Source of the DNA: Alphaproteobacteria bacterium
GTDB taxonomy: Bacteria > Pseudomonadota > Alphaproteobacteria > Bin95
Direction of reading: 5' to 3'
Assembly: GCA_020638555.1 (NCBI GenBank)
Contig: JACKII010000001.1
Span: 930,001-994,000, forward strand
Length of the DNA stretch: 64,000 nucleotides
Of the stretch, positions 8,187 through 17,187 are shown in pieces. Each line of letters begins with the position of its first letter. The stretch's first letter is position 1. Under the pieces are notes generated by a model. That model saw only the letters and a list, made by a program, of their open reading frames with translations. It made no database searches and was not told the DNA's origin. Position numbers and translations under genes: made by a program.

Positions 8187-8197
8187 GGCGACGACGT

Positions 8198-9190
8198 GTG
8201 CTCGCGGTAACCATGGGTGACCCCGCCGGAATCGGTGGGGAGATTACGCTGAAAGCCTGGTTGCAGCGCAAGAGCGACTGCATCCCCGCCTTTTGCGCCG
8301 TCGACAATGTCGAGCGCCTGCGCCGACTGGCGGCACGCCTGGGCTGGGAGGTGCCGGTCGTCGCCGTCGATACGGTCGCCGACGCCGCGAGCCGCTTTCC
8401 GCAGGCCCTTCCGGTCTTTCCGGTCGCCGCGCCGGTCCCCGACACCCTCGGGGCGCCGGATTCCCGGAGCATGGCCGCCATTATCGAAAGCATCGAAACC
8501 GCGGCCCGTCTGGCGATCGAAGGCGAGGTCGTGGGGATGGTCACCCAGCCGATCCACAAATCCTCCCTGTACGGGAAGGGGTTCGCCTTTCCGGGGCATA
8601 CGGAATTTCTCGGGCATTTGACGGGAACGGAGGCGGCGCCGATCATGATGCTGGCGGGGCCGGATTTGCGGGTGGTGCCGGTGACGATCCACCAGTCCCT
8701 GGTGTCGGCCATCGCCAGCCTGAGCGGCGACCGCATCGAGGACACGGCCATCCGGGTGGCGCACGCGCTGACCGCGGATTTCGGGATCGAGCGACCGCGG
8801 CTGGCCCTGGCCGGACTGAACCCCCATGCGGGCGAAGACGGGGCTCTGGGCGACGAGGAGGTGCGCTTCATCCGCCCCGCCGCCGATCGGCTGCGCGCCC
8901 GCGGCCTGGCCATTGCCGGCCCGCTGGCGCCCGACAGCATGTTCCATGCCAAAGCCCGCGCCGGGTATGACGCTGCCATTTGCATGTATCACGACCAGGC
9001 GTTGATTCCCCTGAAGACGCTGGCCTTCTATGAGGGGGTCAATATCACCCTGGGGCTGCCCATCGTTCGCACCTCTCCGGATCACGGAACGGCGTTCGAT
9101 ATCGCCGGGAAGGGCGTTGCGAACCCGGCCAGCTTCATTGCGGCGCTGCGGCAGGCAAAAGCGATTGCGGCGTGCCGTGCCCGGAGCTGA
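8198..9190 (+). CDS. pdxA: 4-hydroxythreonine-4-phosphate dehydrogenase PdxA
   Basis: A 330-residue enzyme of vitamin B6 (PLP) biosynthesis that oxidises 4-phospho-hydroxythreonine with NAD. Family signatures are all present: VTMGDPAGIGGEI at the N-terminus, TQPIHKSSLYGKGFAFPGHTE, the LNPHAGEDG metal-binding block, MYHDQALIPLK and GLPIVRTSPDHGTAFDIAG. The start is GTG at 8198, because the first ATG (8213) falls inside the conserved TMGDPAG motif. It lies 11 bases after surA and overlaps the rsmA start. Confidence 0.93.
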   Translation: MLAVTMGDPAGIGGEITLKAWLQRKSDCIPAFCAVDNVERLRRLAARLGWEVPVVAVDTVADAASRFPQALPVFPVAAPVPDTLGAPDSRSMAAIIESIETAARLAIEGEVVGMVTQPIHKSSLYGKGFAFPGHTEFLGHLTGTEAAPIMMLAGPDLRVVPVTIHQSLVSAIASLSGDRIEDTAIRVAHALTADFGIERPRLALAGLNPHAGEDGALGDEEVRFIRPAADRLRARGLAIAGPLAPDSMFHAKARAGYDAAICMYHDQALIPLKTLAFYEGVNITLGLPIVRTSPDHGTAFDIAGKGVANPASFIAALRQAKAIAACRARS

Positions 9191-10028
9191 CGACAAGGCG
9201 CTGCCGCCCCTGCGCGAGGTGATCCAGCGGCACGGTCTCGCGCCGCTGAAGCGGTTCGGGCAGCACTTTCTCACCGATCCCCGGCTGATCGCGCGCATCG
9301 CAGCCGTGGCGGGGGACCTCACACAGGGCATGGTGATCGAAATCGGGCCGGGCCCCGGCGGCCTGACCCGCGCCCTGCTGGCGGCCGGTGCGCAACGCCT
9401 CGTGGCGGTCGAGTATGACGAACGATGTCTGGCCGCGCTGGAGGAACTGGTGTCGGTATATCCGGACCGGCTGGAGATCATCGCGGGCGATGCGCTGAAG
9501 GTGGATGTCGCCCGGATCGGCACACCGCCGCGGAAGATCGTCGCCAACCTGCCCTACAACATCTCCACCGTCCTGCTGACGCAGTGGCTTGCGCAGGCGC
9601 AGGCCTTTGCCGGCCTGACGCTGATGTTCCAGAAGGAGGTTGCGGATCGCCTGATGGCGGTGCCGCGGACGAAATCCTACGGGCGCCTCAGCGTTCTGGC
9701 GCAGGCGACCTGCCGCGTGGTCAAGAATTTCGATCTGCCGCCAGGCGCCTTCCATCCGCCTCCCAAGGTGACGTCGACCGTCGTCACGCTGACGCCGCAC
9801 GAAACGCCGTTGCCCTGCCGGGTCGGCACCCTGGAGGCCTGTACGGCCGCGGCATTCGGCCAGCGGCGCAAGGTGCTCCGCACCAGCCTGCGTCGCTGGA
9901 CACCCGCCGCGGAAGCCTTGCTGGAGGAAACCGGTCTGAACGCCGGCGCGCGGGCCGAAGAGCTGACGCCGGGCGATTTCGTCCGGCTGGCGGTGGCCCA
10001 TGATCGGGATTTTCCGGACGGTCAGTGA
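9177..10028 (+). CDS. rsmA: 16S rRNA (adenine1518/1519-N6)-dimethyltransferase RsmA/KsgA
   Basis: A 283-residue SAM-dependent methyltransferase that dimethylates two adjacent adenines in the 3' hairpin of 16S rRNA. Visible motifs are KRFGQHFLTDPRLI, the SAM loop EIGPGPGGLT, VEYDERC, and the catalytic NLPYNIS, followed by the C-terminal ZAFHPPPKV-like segment. The start is inferred as GTG at 9177, which gives a family-like N-terminus and overlaps the pdxA end by 14 bases; no ATG fits. Its last 7 bases overlap the convergent gmk stop. Confidence 0.9.
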   Translation: MPGADDKALPPLREVIQRHGLAPLKRFGQHFLTDPRLIARIAAVAGDLTQGMVIEIGPGPGGLTRALLAAGAQRLVAVEYDERCLAALEELVSVYPDRLEIIAGDALKVDVARIGTPPRKIVANLPYNISTVLLTQWLAQAQAFAGLTLMFQKEVADRLMAVPRTKSYGRLSVLAQATCRVVKNFDLPPGAFHPPPKVTSTVVTLTPHETPLPCRVGTLEACTAAAFGQRRKVLRTSLRRWTPAAEALLEETGLNAGARAEELTPGDFVRLAVAHDRDFPDGQ

Positions 10029-10657
10029 CCGGCCTGCAAGCCCCGGACGAACTCGCCCAGTCCGACCAGCCGGTCGCGGCGTGACCGTTCGGCCATCAGG
10101 ATCGCGCGGACCTGGGCGACGCTGCGGTCGATATCGGCGTTGACGATCACATAGTCGTATTCCGGCCAATGGCTCATTTCGTCGGCCGCCTTTGCCATGC
10201 GCTCCGCCACGATCTCCGGCGGGTCCTGGGCGCGCCGGGTCAGGCGTTCCTCCAGGGCTCGGGTCGAGGGCGGCAGGATGAAGACCGATACCAGATCCGC
10301 CCGTGCGGATTCACGCAACTGTTGCGTTCCCTGCCAGTCGATGTCGAACAGCATGTCCTGGCCGGCGCTGAGCGCGGCCTCGACCGGGCCTCGCGGGGTG
10401 CCGTAGTAGTTGCTGAACACGCGCGCATGTTCCAGCAACTCGCCCCGGTTCAGCATGAGGTTGAACGTGGTCTTGTCGACGAACTGGTAGTCGACGCCGG
10501 CGACCTCTCCCGGCCGTTTGGTGCGGGTGGTGGCCGAGACGGACATGTCCAGATTCTCGTCTTCGGCCAACAGGCGCCGGGCAATGGTGGTTTTGCCGGC
10601 GCCGGACGGCGACGACAAAACCAGCATGAGACCGCGCCGACGCAGGATGGCATCCAT
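10022..10657 (-). CDS. gmk: Guanylate kinase
   Basis: A 211-residue cytoplasmic kinase converting GMP and ATP to GDP and ADP. The P-loop SPSGAGKTT is at about residues 16-24, followed by the GMP-binding SATTRTKRPGEVAGVDYQFV and HARVFSNYYGTP segments, and FDIDWQGTQQL. It is the last gene of the minus-strand operon that starts at fabD and sits 23 bases after yicC. Its stop codon overlaps the end of rsmA. Confidence 0.95.
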   Translation of the reverse strand: MDAILRRRGLMLVLSSPSGAGKTTIARRLLAEDENLDMSVSATTRTKRPGEVAGVDYQFVDKTTFNLMLNRGELLEHARVFSNYYGTPRGPVEAALSAGQDMLFDIDWQGTQQLRESARADLVSVFILPPSTRALEERLTRRAQDPPEIVAERMAKAADEMSHWPEYDYVIVNADIDRSVAQVRAILMAERSRRDRLVGLGEFVRGLQAGH

Positions 10658-10680
10658 ATCGGTATCTCCTCAGGCGCGGA

Positions 10681-11577
10681 CTATTCCACGTTCGCGACCT
10701 GCTCGCGCAACTGATCAATCGTGGCCTTAAGATCAAGCCCGATTCGGGTTAGGTCGATATCCTGCGATTTGCTGCAGAGCGTATTGGCCTCGCGGTTGAA
10801 TTCCTGGGCCAGGAATTCCAGCTTGCGCCCGCAGGGCTCGCCGCGTGCGACCAGGTCGCGGCCGGCTTCGACATGGGCGGTCAGGCGATCCAGTTCCTCG
10901 CGCACGTCCGCCTTGGTGGCGAGCAGCGCGACTTCCTGGGCAATGCGGTCTTCGGAAAGGGCGGGCGTCGACGACACGAGGTCGGCGACGGCGCGGGTGA
11001 TCCGCGCCTGGATGGCCTGCGGTTGCGTGGCCGCCGTCGCGCGCGCCGCGCCGGTCAGGCGTTCGATCGTGTCGAAATGGCTGGCCAGAACCGCATGGAG
11101 GGCCCGGCCCTCGTCGGCCCGAGCGCTCGCAAGCGCATCGACGGCAATCCTGGCACCGGCCAGCAACTCCGATTGGGCGGCGGCCTCCAGCGTGGGCGTT
11201 TGCGTGTCTTCGACCGCCTCGATCACGCCGCGCAGCGCCAGCAGCCCTTCGGGGCGGATCTGGTCGAAGATGGCTGTGTGGTGGCCCTCCGTCATGTCGC
11301 TGGCGCGTTTCTGCAGGGTCGCAAGCCACTCTTCGTTCAGTTGATAGGCCACCCGCTTGCGGGTCCACTGCACCTGAAGATTGATGGCAATGCTGCCGCG
11401 GGCGAACTGGCCGCTCGCGAGCTTGCGCACGGGTTGGTCCAGTGCCTCGAACCCGGAGGGCAGGCGCAAGCGAAGATCGAGGCCGCGGTTGTTGACGCTC
11501 CGCAATTCCCAGACCCATTGCAGGTCGTCCAGGCTGCCTTGCGACCGCGCAAATCCGGTCATCGAATGAATGGTCAT
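10681..11577 (-). CDS. yicC: YicC/YloC family endoribonuclease
   Basis: A 298-residue YicC-family protein. It starts with MTIHSMTGFARS and ends with the conserved AQEFNREANTLCSKSQD and L-KATIDQLREQVANVE. Members are reported to be endoribonucleases affecting sRNA and mRNA turnover. The ATG at 11577 is chosen over an upstream in-frame start because homology begins exactly there. It is commonly linked to gmk, as here, and lies 10 bases downstream of mltG. Confidence 0.92.
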   Translation of the reverse strand: MTIHSMTGFARSQGSLDDLQWVWELRSVNNRGLDLRLRLPSGFEALDQPVRKLASGQFARGSIAINLQVQWTRKRVAYQLNEEWLATLQKRASDMTEGHHTAIFDQIRPEGLLALRGVIEAVEDTQTPTLEAAAQSELLAGARIAVDALASARADEGRALHAVLASHFDTIERLTGAARATAATQPQAIQARITRAVADLVSSTPALSEDRIAQEVALLATKADVREELDRLTAHVEAGRDLVARGEPCGRKLEFLAQEFNREANTLCSKSQDIDLTRIGLDLKATIDQLREQVANVE

Positions 11578-11587
11578 GGGCTGCGCC

Positions 11588-12571
11588 TCATTCCGTGGCC
11601 TTGCGCGTATTTTCAAGCGCCCGCCATCGCGCGACATTGCGGTTGTGCTCGGCCAGGGTCCGGGCGAATGCGTGGCCGCCGCTTCCGTCGGCGACGAAAT
11701 ACAGGGCGTCGCTCTCGGCCGGGTGCGCGACCGCCATCAGGGCGGCCTCGCCCGGGTTGGCAATCGGCCCCGGCGGCAGGCCGGCAATTTGGTAGGTGTT
11801 GTACGGATGCGCCGCGGTCAGTTCGCTGCGGCGCAGGCCCCGCCCCAGCGGAGCCTTGCCGCCGGTGACGGCGTAGATCGTGGTCGGATCGGATTGCAGT
11901 CGCATATTGCGGCTCAATCGGTTGAAAAAGACGGCCGCCACCTGGCTCCGCTCCTCCGGAATGCCGGTCTCTTTCTCGACAATCGACGCCAGGGTCACCA
12001 ATTCCTCCTTGCTGGCCAGCGGCAGTCCCGGGGCGCGGGACGCCCAGGCTGCCTCCACCGCCGCGGCCATCGCCGTCCGCATGCGGGCAAGGATCGTGGC
12101 ACGCTCGGTGCCGCGTTGATAGTCGTAGGTTGCGGGCAGGAGCGTGCCTTCGGGGACCGACACGGGCAGATCGCCGCTCAATCCCTGCTCCGCCGCCAGG
12201 ATTTTCAGGATGGCGCTGGACGTCAGGCCCTCGGCGAAGGTGATGAAGTGGACCTCGGTCTCGCCGCGCGCGATCCTTTCCAGGGCGGCCTGCAAGCTCG
12301 CGCCGGCGGGGAAGAGATATTCCCCGGCCTTCAACGCGCCCGACAGGCGACGCCAGTCACTCAGCAGGCGAAACAGCTGCGGGTGTTCGATGACACCGGC
12401 CCGCTTCAATTGCCAGGCGATTTCCAGGACGCCGCTGCCCTTGGCGATGACCACCGTTGTCGCCGCGGTCGATGGGCCGGGGGCCGTGATGGCCCTTTGC
12501 GCCCAAAGATACGCACCGCCGGCCGCCACCAGCGCCAAAACCACGGTCAGCGCCAGCAAACGCTTCCACAC
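11588..12571 (-). CDS. mltG: Endolytic transglycosylase MltG
   Basis: A 327-residue inner-membrane protein of the YceG/MltG family that cleaves nascent peptidoglycan strands and so sets glycan length. A single N-terminal membrane anchor (LLALTVVLALVAAGGAYLWA) precedes a LysM-like region and the catalytic domain. The latter contains LVTLASIVEKETG with the catalytic Glu, FFNRLSRNMRLQSDPTTIYA and the YNTYQIAGLPPGPIANPG block. It lies 22 bases after fabF in the operon. Confidence 0.93.
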   Translation of the reverse strand: MWKRLLALTVVLALVAAGGAYLWAQRAITAPGPSTAATTVVIAKGSGVLEIAWQLKRAGVIEHPQLFRLLSDWRRLSGALKAGEYLFPAGASLQAALERIARGETEVHFITFAEGLTSSAILKILAAEQGLSGDLPVSVPEGTLLPATYDYQRGTERATILARMRTAMAAAVEAAWASRAPGLPLASKEELVTLASIVEKETGIPEERSQVAAVFFNRLSRNMRLQSDPTTIYAVTGGKAPLGRGLRRSELTAAHPYNTYQIAGLPPGPIANPGEAALMAVAHPAESDALYFVADGSGGHAFARTLAEHNRNVARWRALENTRKATE

Positions 12572-12593
12572 CGGCCGATCCCGTCCCGATCAA

Positions 12594-13853
12594 TCAGGCC
12601 TTGGCAAAGATCAGCGAGGCGTTGGTCCCGCCAAACCCGAACGAGTTGGAAAGGACCGCGCGAATTTCGCGACGCTGGGCCGTTTTCGCGACCAGGTTCA
12701 GGTCGCACGCTTCCGAGGGCTGTTCCAGATTCAGGGTCGGCGGCAGGATGCCGTCGCGCATGGCGAGAATGCTGAAAATCCCCTCGACCGCGCCGGCCGC
12801 GCCCAGCAAATGCCCGATCGCCGACTTTGTCGAGGACATCGCAAGGTCGTAGGCGTGTTTGCCGAACAGCCGCTTCACGGCGCCCAGTTCGATTTCGTCG
12901 CCAAGCGGCGTCGAGGTGCCGTGGGCGTTGATATAGTCGATGTCGGCGACGGAAAGGTCCGCGCGCTTCAGGGCGCCGACCATGGCGCGATAGCCGCCGT
13001 CGCCATCTTCCGCCGGAGCCGTGATATGGTGGGCGTCGCCCGACAGGCCATAGCCGCGCAGTTCGGCATAGATTTTTGCGCCGCGGGCCTTGGCGTGTTC
13101 GTACTCTTCCAGCACGACCACCCCGGCGCCTTCGCCCATGACGAAGCCGTCACGGCCGATATCCCAGGGGCGCGACGCGCGCTCCGGCTCGTCGTTGTAA
13201 CCGGTGGAAAGCGCCCGGGCCGCGGCGAAGCCGGCAATGCCGAGGCGGCAGATGGCGGCTTCCGAACCGCCGGCAACCATCACATCGGCGTCGTCGAAGG
13301 CGATCAACCGGGCGGCGTCGCCGATGGCGTGCGCCCCGGTCGCGCAAGCGGTCACGGGGGCATGGTTCGGGCCCTTGAAGCCGAACCGGATCGAGACCTG
13401 GCCGGATACCAGATTGATCAGGGCCGCCGGAATGAAAAACGGCGAAATCCGACGCGGGCCCTTGGTCTCCAGGATGATGGAGTTCTCGTAGATCGTGCCG
13501 AGGCCGCCAATGCCGGAGCCGATCATCACGCCGGTGCGGCAGCGCGCCTGCTCGTCGCCCGGCACCCAGCCGGAATCGTCGACCGCTTGTTGGGCGGCCG
13601 CGATCCCGTAGGTGATGAACGGGTCGATCTTGCGCTGTTCGCGCTTTTCGACCCAGTCATCCGGGTTCCAGAGACCATCTTCGGTGGCACCTACCGGGAG
13701 TTGCCCCGCGACTTTGCAGGGCAGGTCATCGACGTTGAACCGGTCAATCCGCTTTAGCCCGGATTGCCCTGCTACCAGTCGTTCCCAGGTTGCTTCAACC
13801 CCGCAACCAAGAGGAGTGACAAGGCCCAGCCCTGTAACCACGACGCGTCGCAT
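12594..13853 (-). CDS. fabF: 3-oxoacyl-ACP synthase II (KAS II)
   Basis: A 419-residue condensing enzyme of type II fatty acid synthesis. The active-site Cys is near residue 170 in VTACATGAHA; the two catalytic His are in NAHGTSTPLGD and AIGHLLGAAG; the glycine-rich SFGFGGTNAS lies near the end. The ATG at 13853 is used because GGAG lies 8 bases before it; an in-frame TTG sits two codons upstream. It follows acpP by 51 bases, the usual arrangement. Confidence 0.95.
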   Translation of the reverse strand: MRRVVVTGLGLVTPLGCGVEATWERLVAGQSGLKRIDRFNVDDLPCKVAGQLPVGATEDGLWNPDDWVEKREQRKIDPFITYGIAAAQQAVDDSGWVPGDEQARCRTGVMIGSGIGGLGTIYENSIILETKGPRRISPFFIPAALINLVSGQVSIRFGFKGPNHAPVTACATGAHAIGDAARLIAFDDADVMVAGGSEAAICRLGIAGFAAARALSTGYNDEPERASRPWDIGRDGFVMGEGAGVVVLEEYEHAKARGAKIYAELRGYGLSGDAHHITAPAEDGDGGYRAMVGALKRADLSVADIDYINAHGTSTPLGDEIELGAVKRLFGKHAYDLAMSSTKSAIGHLLGAAGAVEGIFSILAMRDGILPPTLNLEQPSEACDLNLVAKTAQRREIRAVLSNSFGFGGTNASLIFAKA

Positions 13854-13904
13854 GCACAATACTCCCGGCGATGTTAACCACGCCTTATATACGGACCCAA
13901 ACGG

Positions 13905-14138
13905 TCAGGCGTTCTCTTGGATATAGGCGATCGCGTCTTTCACGCTTTGAATTTTCTCGGCGGCATCGTCGGGGATTTCCACACCGAACTCTTCCTCGAA
14001 CGCCATCACCAGTTCGACCGTGTCGAGCGAATCCGCGCCCAGATCGTCGATGAAAGTGGCATTTTCGGTAACTTTGTCTTCCTCGACACCCAGGTGTTCG
14101 ACAACGATCTTTTTAACGCGCTCAGCGACATCGCTCAT
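13905..14138 (-). CDS. acpP: Acyl carrier protein
   Basis: A 77-residue acidic four-helix carrier. Ser37 in the [11 protein letters not shown] motif receives 4'-phosphopantetheine and carries the growing acyl chain for FabD, FabG and FabF, encoded on either side. The ATG at 14138 (AGAGGA upstream) gives the usual length. About 220 bases separate it from fabG; that gap probably holds its own promoter, as abundant ACP often has one. Confidence 0.96.
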   Translation of the reverse strand: MSDVAERVKKIVVEHLGVEEDKVTENATFIDDLGADSLDTVELVMAFEEEFGVEIPDDAAEKIQSVKDAIAYIQENA

Positions 14139-14362
14139 GGATACGGGTCCTCTAAGGTTCTTGATGATGGGTTTTGTCGGTCGTGGCGTCTGCCCGTAAC
14201 CCAGCGGGGAGGCCACAGGTTGGAAAAACCGCCCCAGCGCGAGCCGCGGAGGCCTTAGCGAGCGGTGTTACCATGATTTGACGCCACCTTCTAGGCCAAC
14301 TCACACTGCGATTGGGCCGGAAACTTTCTGGTTGCAGCCGCGGCATATCCGCACCGGATCGC
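14139..14362 (-). other. fabG-acpP intergenic spacer
   Basis: A 224-base gap inside an otherwise tightly packed operon. It is long enough for an extra acpP promoter on the minus strand. I could not identify a convincing -35/-10 pair by eye. Confidence 0.3.
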
Positions 14363-15106
14363 CTAAATCATCGCCATGCCGCCGTTGACGTGCAGCGTCT
14401 GCCCCGTCACATAGGCGGCCTCGTTGCTGGCGAGATACACCACGGCCGCGGCCACTTCGGGCCCGGAGCCCAGGCGCCCGGCCGGAATGCGCGGCAGGAT
14501 GGCTTCCTTCTGTTTTTCGTTCAGGGCGTCGGTCATCGCCGTTTCGATGAAGCCGGGCGCGACGCAGTTGACGGTGACGCCACGGGCCGCGACCTCGGCG
14601 GCCAATGCCTTGCTCATGCCGATCATTCCGGCCTTGGAGGCGGCATAGTTCGCCTGGCCGGGATTGCCGGTCACGCCCACGACCGACGTGATGTTGATGA
14701 TCCGGCCGAACCGGGCGCGGGTCATGCCGCGCAGCGCATTCTTCGCGAGCTTGAACCCGGCGGTCAGATTGACGTCGAGGACGGTCTGCCAGTCGGCGTC
14801 CTTCATCCGCAGGGCCAGGCCATCCCGCGTCAGCCCCGCATTGTTCACCAGGATATCCAGTCCGCCCAGCGCCGATTCGGCCTGCGCGACCAGGGCGTCG
14901 ACCGCCTCGCCGTCGGCTAGGTTGCAGGGGGTGATGGCCGTGCGCTCGCCGCCGAGCTGGTCGGCCAGGCGTTCCAGCGCGTCAACGCGCGTGCCCGAGA
15001 GCGCGACCGCCGCGCCTTGCTGGTGGAAGGCCGTCGCAATGGCGGCGCCGATGCCGCCGGAGGCGCCGGTGACCAGGGCGCGCCGGCCGGTCAAGTCGAA
15101 CATCAT
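14363..15106 (-). CDS. fabG: 3-oxoacyl-ACP reductase
   Basis: A 247-residue short-chain dehydrogenase that reduces beta-ketoacyl-ACP with NADPH. The cofactor loop GASGGIG is at residues 14-20, followed by NNAG, the catalytic Ser in NITSVVG, and Tyr154/Lys158 in ANYAASKAG. Length and context (between fabD and acpP) fit FabG specifically, not a generic SDR. The next codon is also ATG (15103), a possible start. Confidence 0.95.
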   Translation of the reverse strand: MMFDLTGRRALVTGASGGIGAAIATAFHQQGAAVALSGTRVDALERLADQLGGERTAITPCNLADGEAVDALVAQAESALGGLDILVNNAGLTRDGLALRMKDADWQTVLDVNLTAGFKLAKNALRGMTRARFGRIINITSVVGVTGNPGQANYAASKAGMIGMSKALAAEVAARGVTVNCVAPGFIETAMTDALNEKQKEAILPRIPAGRLGSGPEVAAAVVYLASNEAAYVTGQTLHVNGGMAMI

Positions 15107-15122
15107 ACCGATGGGCCTCCGC

Positions 15123-16064
15123 TTACAGCTTGCTCAACAGGGTTTCGATGTCGTCCGGGCCTTCCACGGCGACGCCGGCCAGATCGCGGTCGATGCGACG
15201 GACCATGCCGGTCAGAACCTTGCCGCCGCCCATCTCCACCAGCGTATCGACGTCGAGAGCCTTCATGGCCAGCACGCTCTCGCGCCAGCGCACCGTTGCG
15301 GTCACCTGGTCGACCAGCAGCGCGCGAATTTCCTCGGGATCGCTGGTCGGCCTCGCCGTCACGTTGGCGATCAGCGGCACGGAGGGCTCGTCCAGAACGA
15401 TATTCGCCAGCGCTTCGCGCATGGCCTCCGCGGCCGGTTGCAGCAGCGGGCAATGGAAGGGGGCGCTGACATCCAGCATGATGGCGCGGCGCGCGCCTTT
15501 TTCCTTGGCGAGTTCCGCGGCGCGCTCGACCGCCTTGACCGCGCCGCTGACGACCACCTGTCCCGGTGTGTTGTCGTTGGCGATGGCGACCACGCCATCC
15601 GCGGCGGCCGCGGCGACAACCGCCTCGACGTCGGGGATGTCGAGGCCGAGCAGGGCGGCCATCGCGCCTTCGCCCACCGGCACCGCCGCCTGCATGGCCT
15701 CGCCGCGACGGCGTAGCAGCCGGGCCGTATCCGCTAGGCCGATGGCACCGGCGGACGCGAGCGCGGAGTATTCGCCAAGAGAGTGGCCGGCGACGACGGA
15801 GGCGATATCCGCCAGGCGCTTGCCGCCTTCGCGCTCCAGGGTTCGCACCAGGGCCACCGATACGGCCATCAGGGCGGGCTGGGCGTTGGCGGTCAGGGTC
15901 AGGTCTTCCGATGGCCCTTCGAACATCAGTCGGGACAGGCGTTGGCCGAGCGCGTCATCGACCTCCTCAAAGACCTCGCGGGCCACGGCCGAGGCTTCGG
16001 CCAGTCGCTGGCCCATGCCAACGGATTGAGACCCTTGTCCGGGGAACACAAATGCGCGCGCCAT
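15123..16064 (-). CDS. fabD: Malonyl-CoA:ACP transacylase
   Basis: A 313-residue acyltransferase loading malonyl units onto ACP. It begins with the typical AFVFPGQGSQSVGMG; nucleophile Ser95 lies in VAGHSLGEYSAL; SAPFHCPLL and the VEMGGGKVLTGMVRRI end follow. It is the first gene of the minus-strand fabD-fabG-acpP-fabF-mltG-yicC-gmk operon and is divergent from rpsF. Confidence 0.95.
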   Translation of the reverse strand: MARAFVFPGQGSQSVGMGQRLAEASAVAREVFEEVDDALGQRLSRLMFEGPSEDLTLTANAQPALMAVSVALVRTLEREGGKRLADIASVVAGHSLGEYSALASAGAIGLADTARLLRRRGEAMQAAVPVGEGAMAALLGLDIPDVEAVVAAAAADGVVAIANDNTPGQVVVSGAVKAVERAAELAKEKGARRAIMLDVSAPFHCPLLQPAAEAMREALANIVLDEPSVPLIANVTARPTSDPEEIRALLVDQVTATVRWRESVLAMKALDVDTLVEMGGGKVLTGMVRRIDRDLAGVAVEGPDDIETLLSKL

Positions 16065-16180
16065 GGCGTTTCCGTCTCTGTATGATTAAAAGTGCTTCTG
16101 TTTGCCGAGAGCGACACGTTAGAGAACGGGTGTCGACCTTGTGTCAAGCGACATGGTACGAATTTTTCCCACTCCGGCCT

Positions 16181-16208
16181 TGCGCTAAAACCCAAAATCG
16201 GTATAAGG
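16181..16208 (+). promoter_or_regulatory. Probable sigma70-type promoter for rpsF operon
   Basis: TTGCGC (16181-16186), a 16-base spacer, then TATAAG (16203-16208). This is the best promoter-like pair in the 319-base fabD-rpsF divergent region. It would give an rpsF leader of about 170 nucleotides. Confidence 0.55.
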
Positions 16209-16270
16209 GCGCTTTCCGCTGCCGCGGGCTTTTCGTATGATTGGCCGAATGCGGTGGGGAGCGGGCAATT

Positions 16271-16300
16271 CCGCCGCCCGGTTTCCGGGGTTTGCGGCGG
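16271..16300 (+). promoter_or_regulatory. Hairpin in rpsF leader, candidate S6:S18 autoregulatory element
   Basis: CCGCCGC (16271-16277) pairs with GCGGCGG (16294-16300). The apical loop contains two CCGG runs. In several bacteria the S6:S18 complex binds a structured, CCG-containing element in the rpsF leader and represses it. Position and composition fit that, but no consensus match can be proven by eye. Confidence 0.35.
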
Positions 16301-16383
16301 CATACCCGGCAAAATCCAAGGCCGCGGAGACCATAACCGGAGCAAGTGCGGACGGCGAGGAGTCGTACCGCCGGGATCGCTGA

Positions 16384-16875
16384 ATGCCGTATTACGAGAC
16401 AGTTTTTATCGCCCGTCAGGACATGTCCGCCGCGCAGGTTGAAGCGATGGCGGATGGCTTTGGCGAGCTGATGGCCGAACAGGGCGGCTCGCTGGCGAAG
16501 CGGGAAATGTGGGGCCTGCGCACGCTGGCCTATCGCATGAACAAGAATCGTCGTGGCCACTATGTCATGATGCATCTGGACTGCCCGCCGGAAGCCTTGT
16601 CCGAGATGGAGCGCCGGATGCGCATCTCCGAGGACATTCTCCGCTATATGTCGGTCAAGATCGACGCCATCCCCGAAGGGCCGTCGGCCATGCTGCAGCA
16701 GCGGGAGCGCGGGGACCGGGGTGACCGCGGAGATCGGGGCGACCGCGGAGATCGTGGCGACCGGGGTGATCGCGGCGAACGCCGCGGCCGGGATCGCGAG
16801 GAAGGGGAGAGCCGCGAGGCGCGTGCCCCCCGCAATGACGATGGCGCCGCCGCCGCAACCGATGGAGCGAACTAG
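16384..16875 (+). CDS. rpsF: 30S ribosomal protein S6 with RGD-repeat tail
   Basis: S6 binds 16S rRNA with S18 in the platform of the small subunit. Residues 1-95 are typical S6 ([59 protein letters not shown]). The protein is 163 residues, much longer than the usual 95-135, because of a charged tail. That tail contains about seven RGD triplets in a row, encoded by imperfect 9-base repeats near 16708-16780, and ends in an acidic/Arg-rich stretch. Alphaproteobacterial S6 often has a variable charged tail; this one is unusually regular. rpsR follows 2 bases later. Confidence 0.95.
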   Translation: MPYYETVFIARQDMSAAQVEAMADGFGELMAEQGGSLAKREMWGLRTLAYRMNKNRRGHYVMMHLDCPPEALSEMERRMRISEDILRYMSVKIDAIPEGPSAMLQQRERGDRGDRGDRGDRGDRGDRGDRGERRGRDREEGESREARAPRNDDGAAAATDGAN

Positions 16876-16877
16876 TT

Positions 16878-17114
16878 ATGGCTGCAACCGCCCGCCGGGC
16901 TTTCTTCCGCCGCCGCAAATCCTGCCCGTTTTCCGGCCCGAACGCGCCGACGATCGACTACAAGGATCTTCGCCTGCTGCAGCGTTTCATTTCCGAGCGC
17001 GGCAAGATCGTGCCGAGCCGGATCACCGCCGTGTCGTCGAAGAAGCAGCGCGTTCTGGCCCAGGCCATCAAGCGCGCGCGGTTCGTCGGCCTGCTGCCGT
17101 ATGTGATCGACTGA
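16878..17114 (+). CDS. rpsR: 30S ribosomal protein S18
   Basis: A 78-residue S18 with the conserved [25 protein letters not shown] core and [20 protein letters not shown] end. The N-terminus has an Arg-rich [15 protein letters not shown] segment. It pairs with S6 in the 30S platform and is presumably coupled to the rpsF stop 2 bases upstream. Confidence 0.96.
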   Translation: MAATARRAFFRRRKSCPFSGPNAPTIDYKDLRLLQRFISERGKIVPSRITAVSSKKQRVLAQAIKRARFVGLLPYVID

Positions 17115-17187
17115 GGGCACAGGGCCCCACCGAAGCGCGCCGGCATGGCGGGAAGCGGCGGGGCCTTGTGAGAGACGGCTTGGTCCA

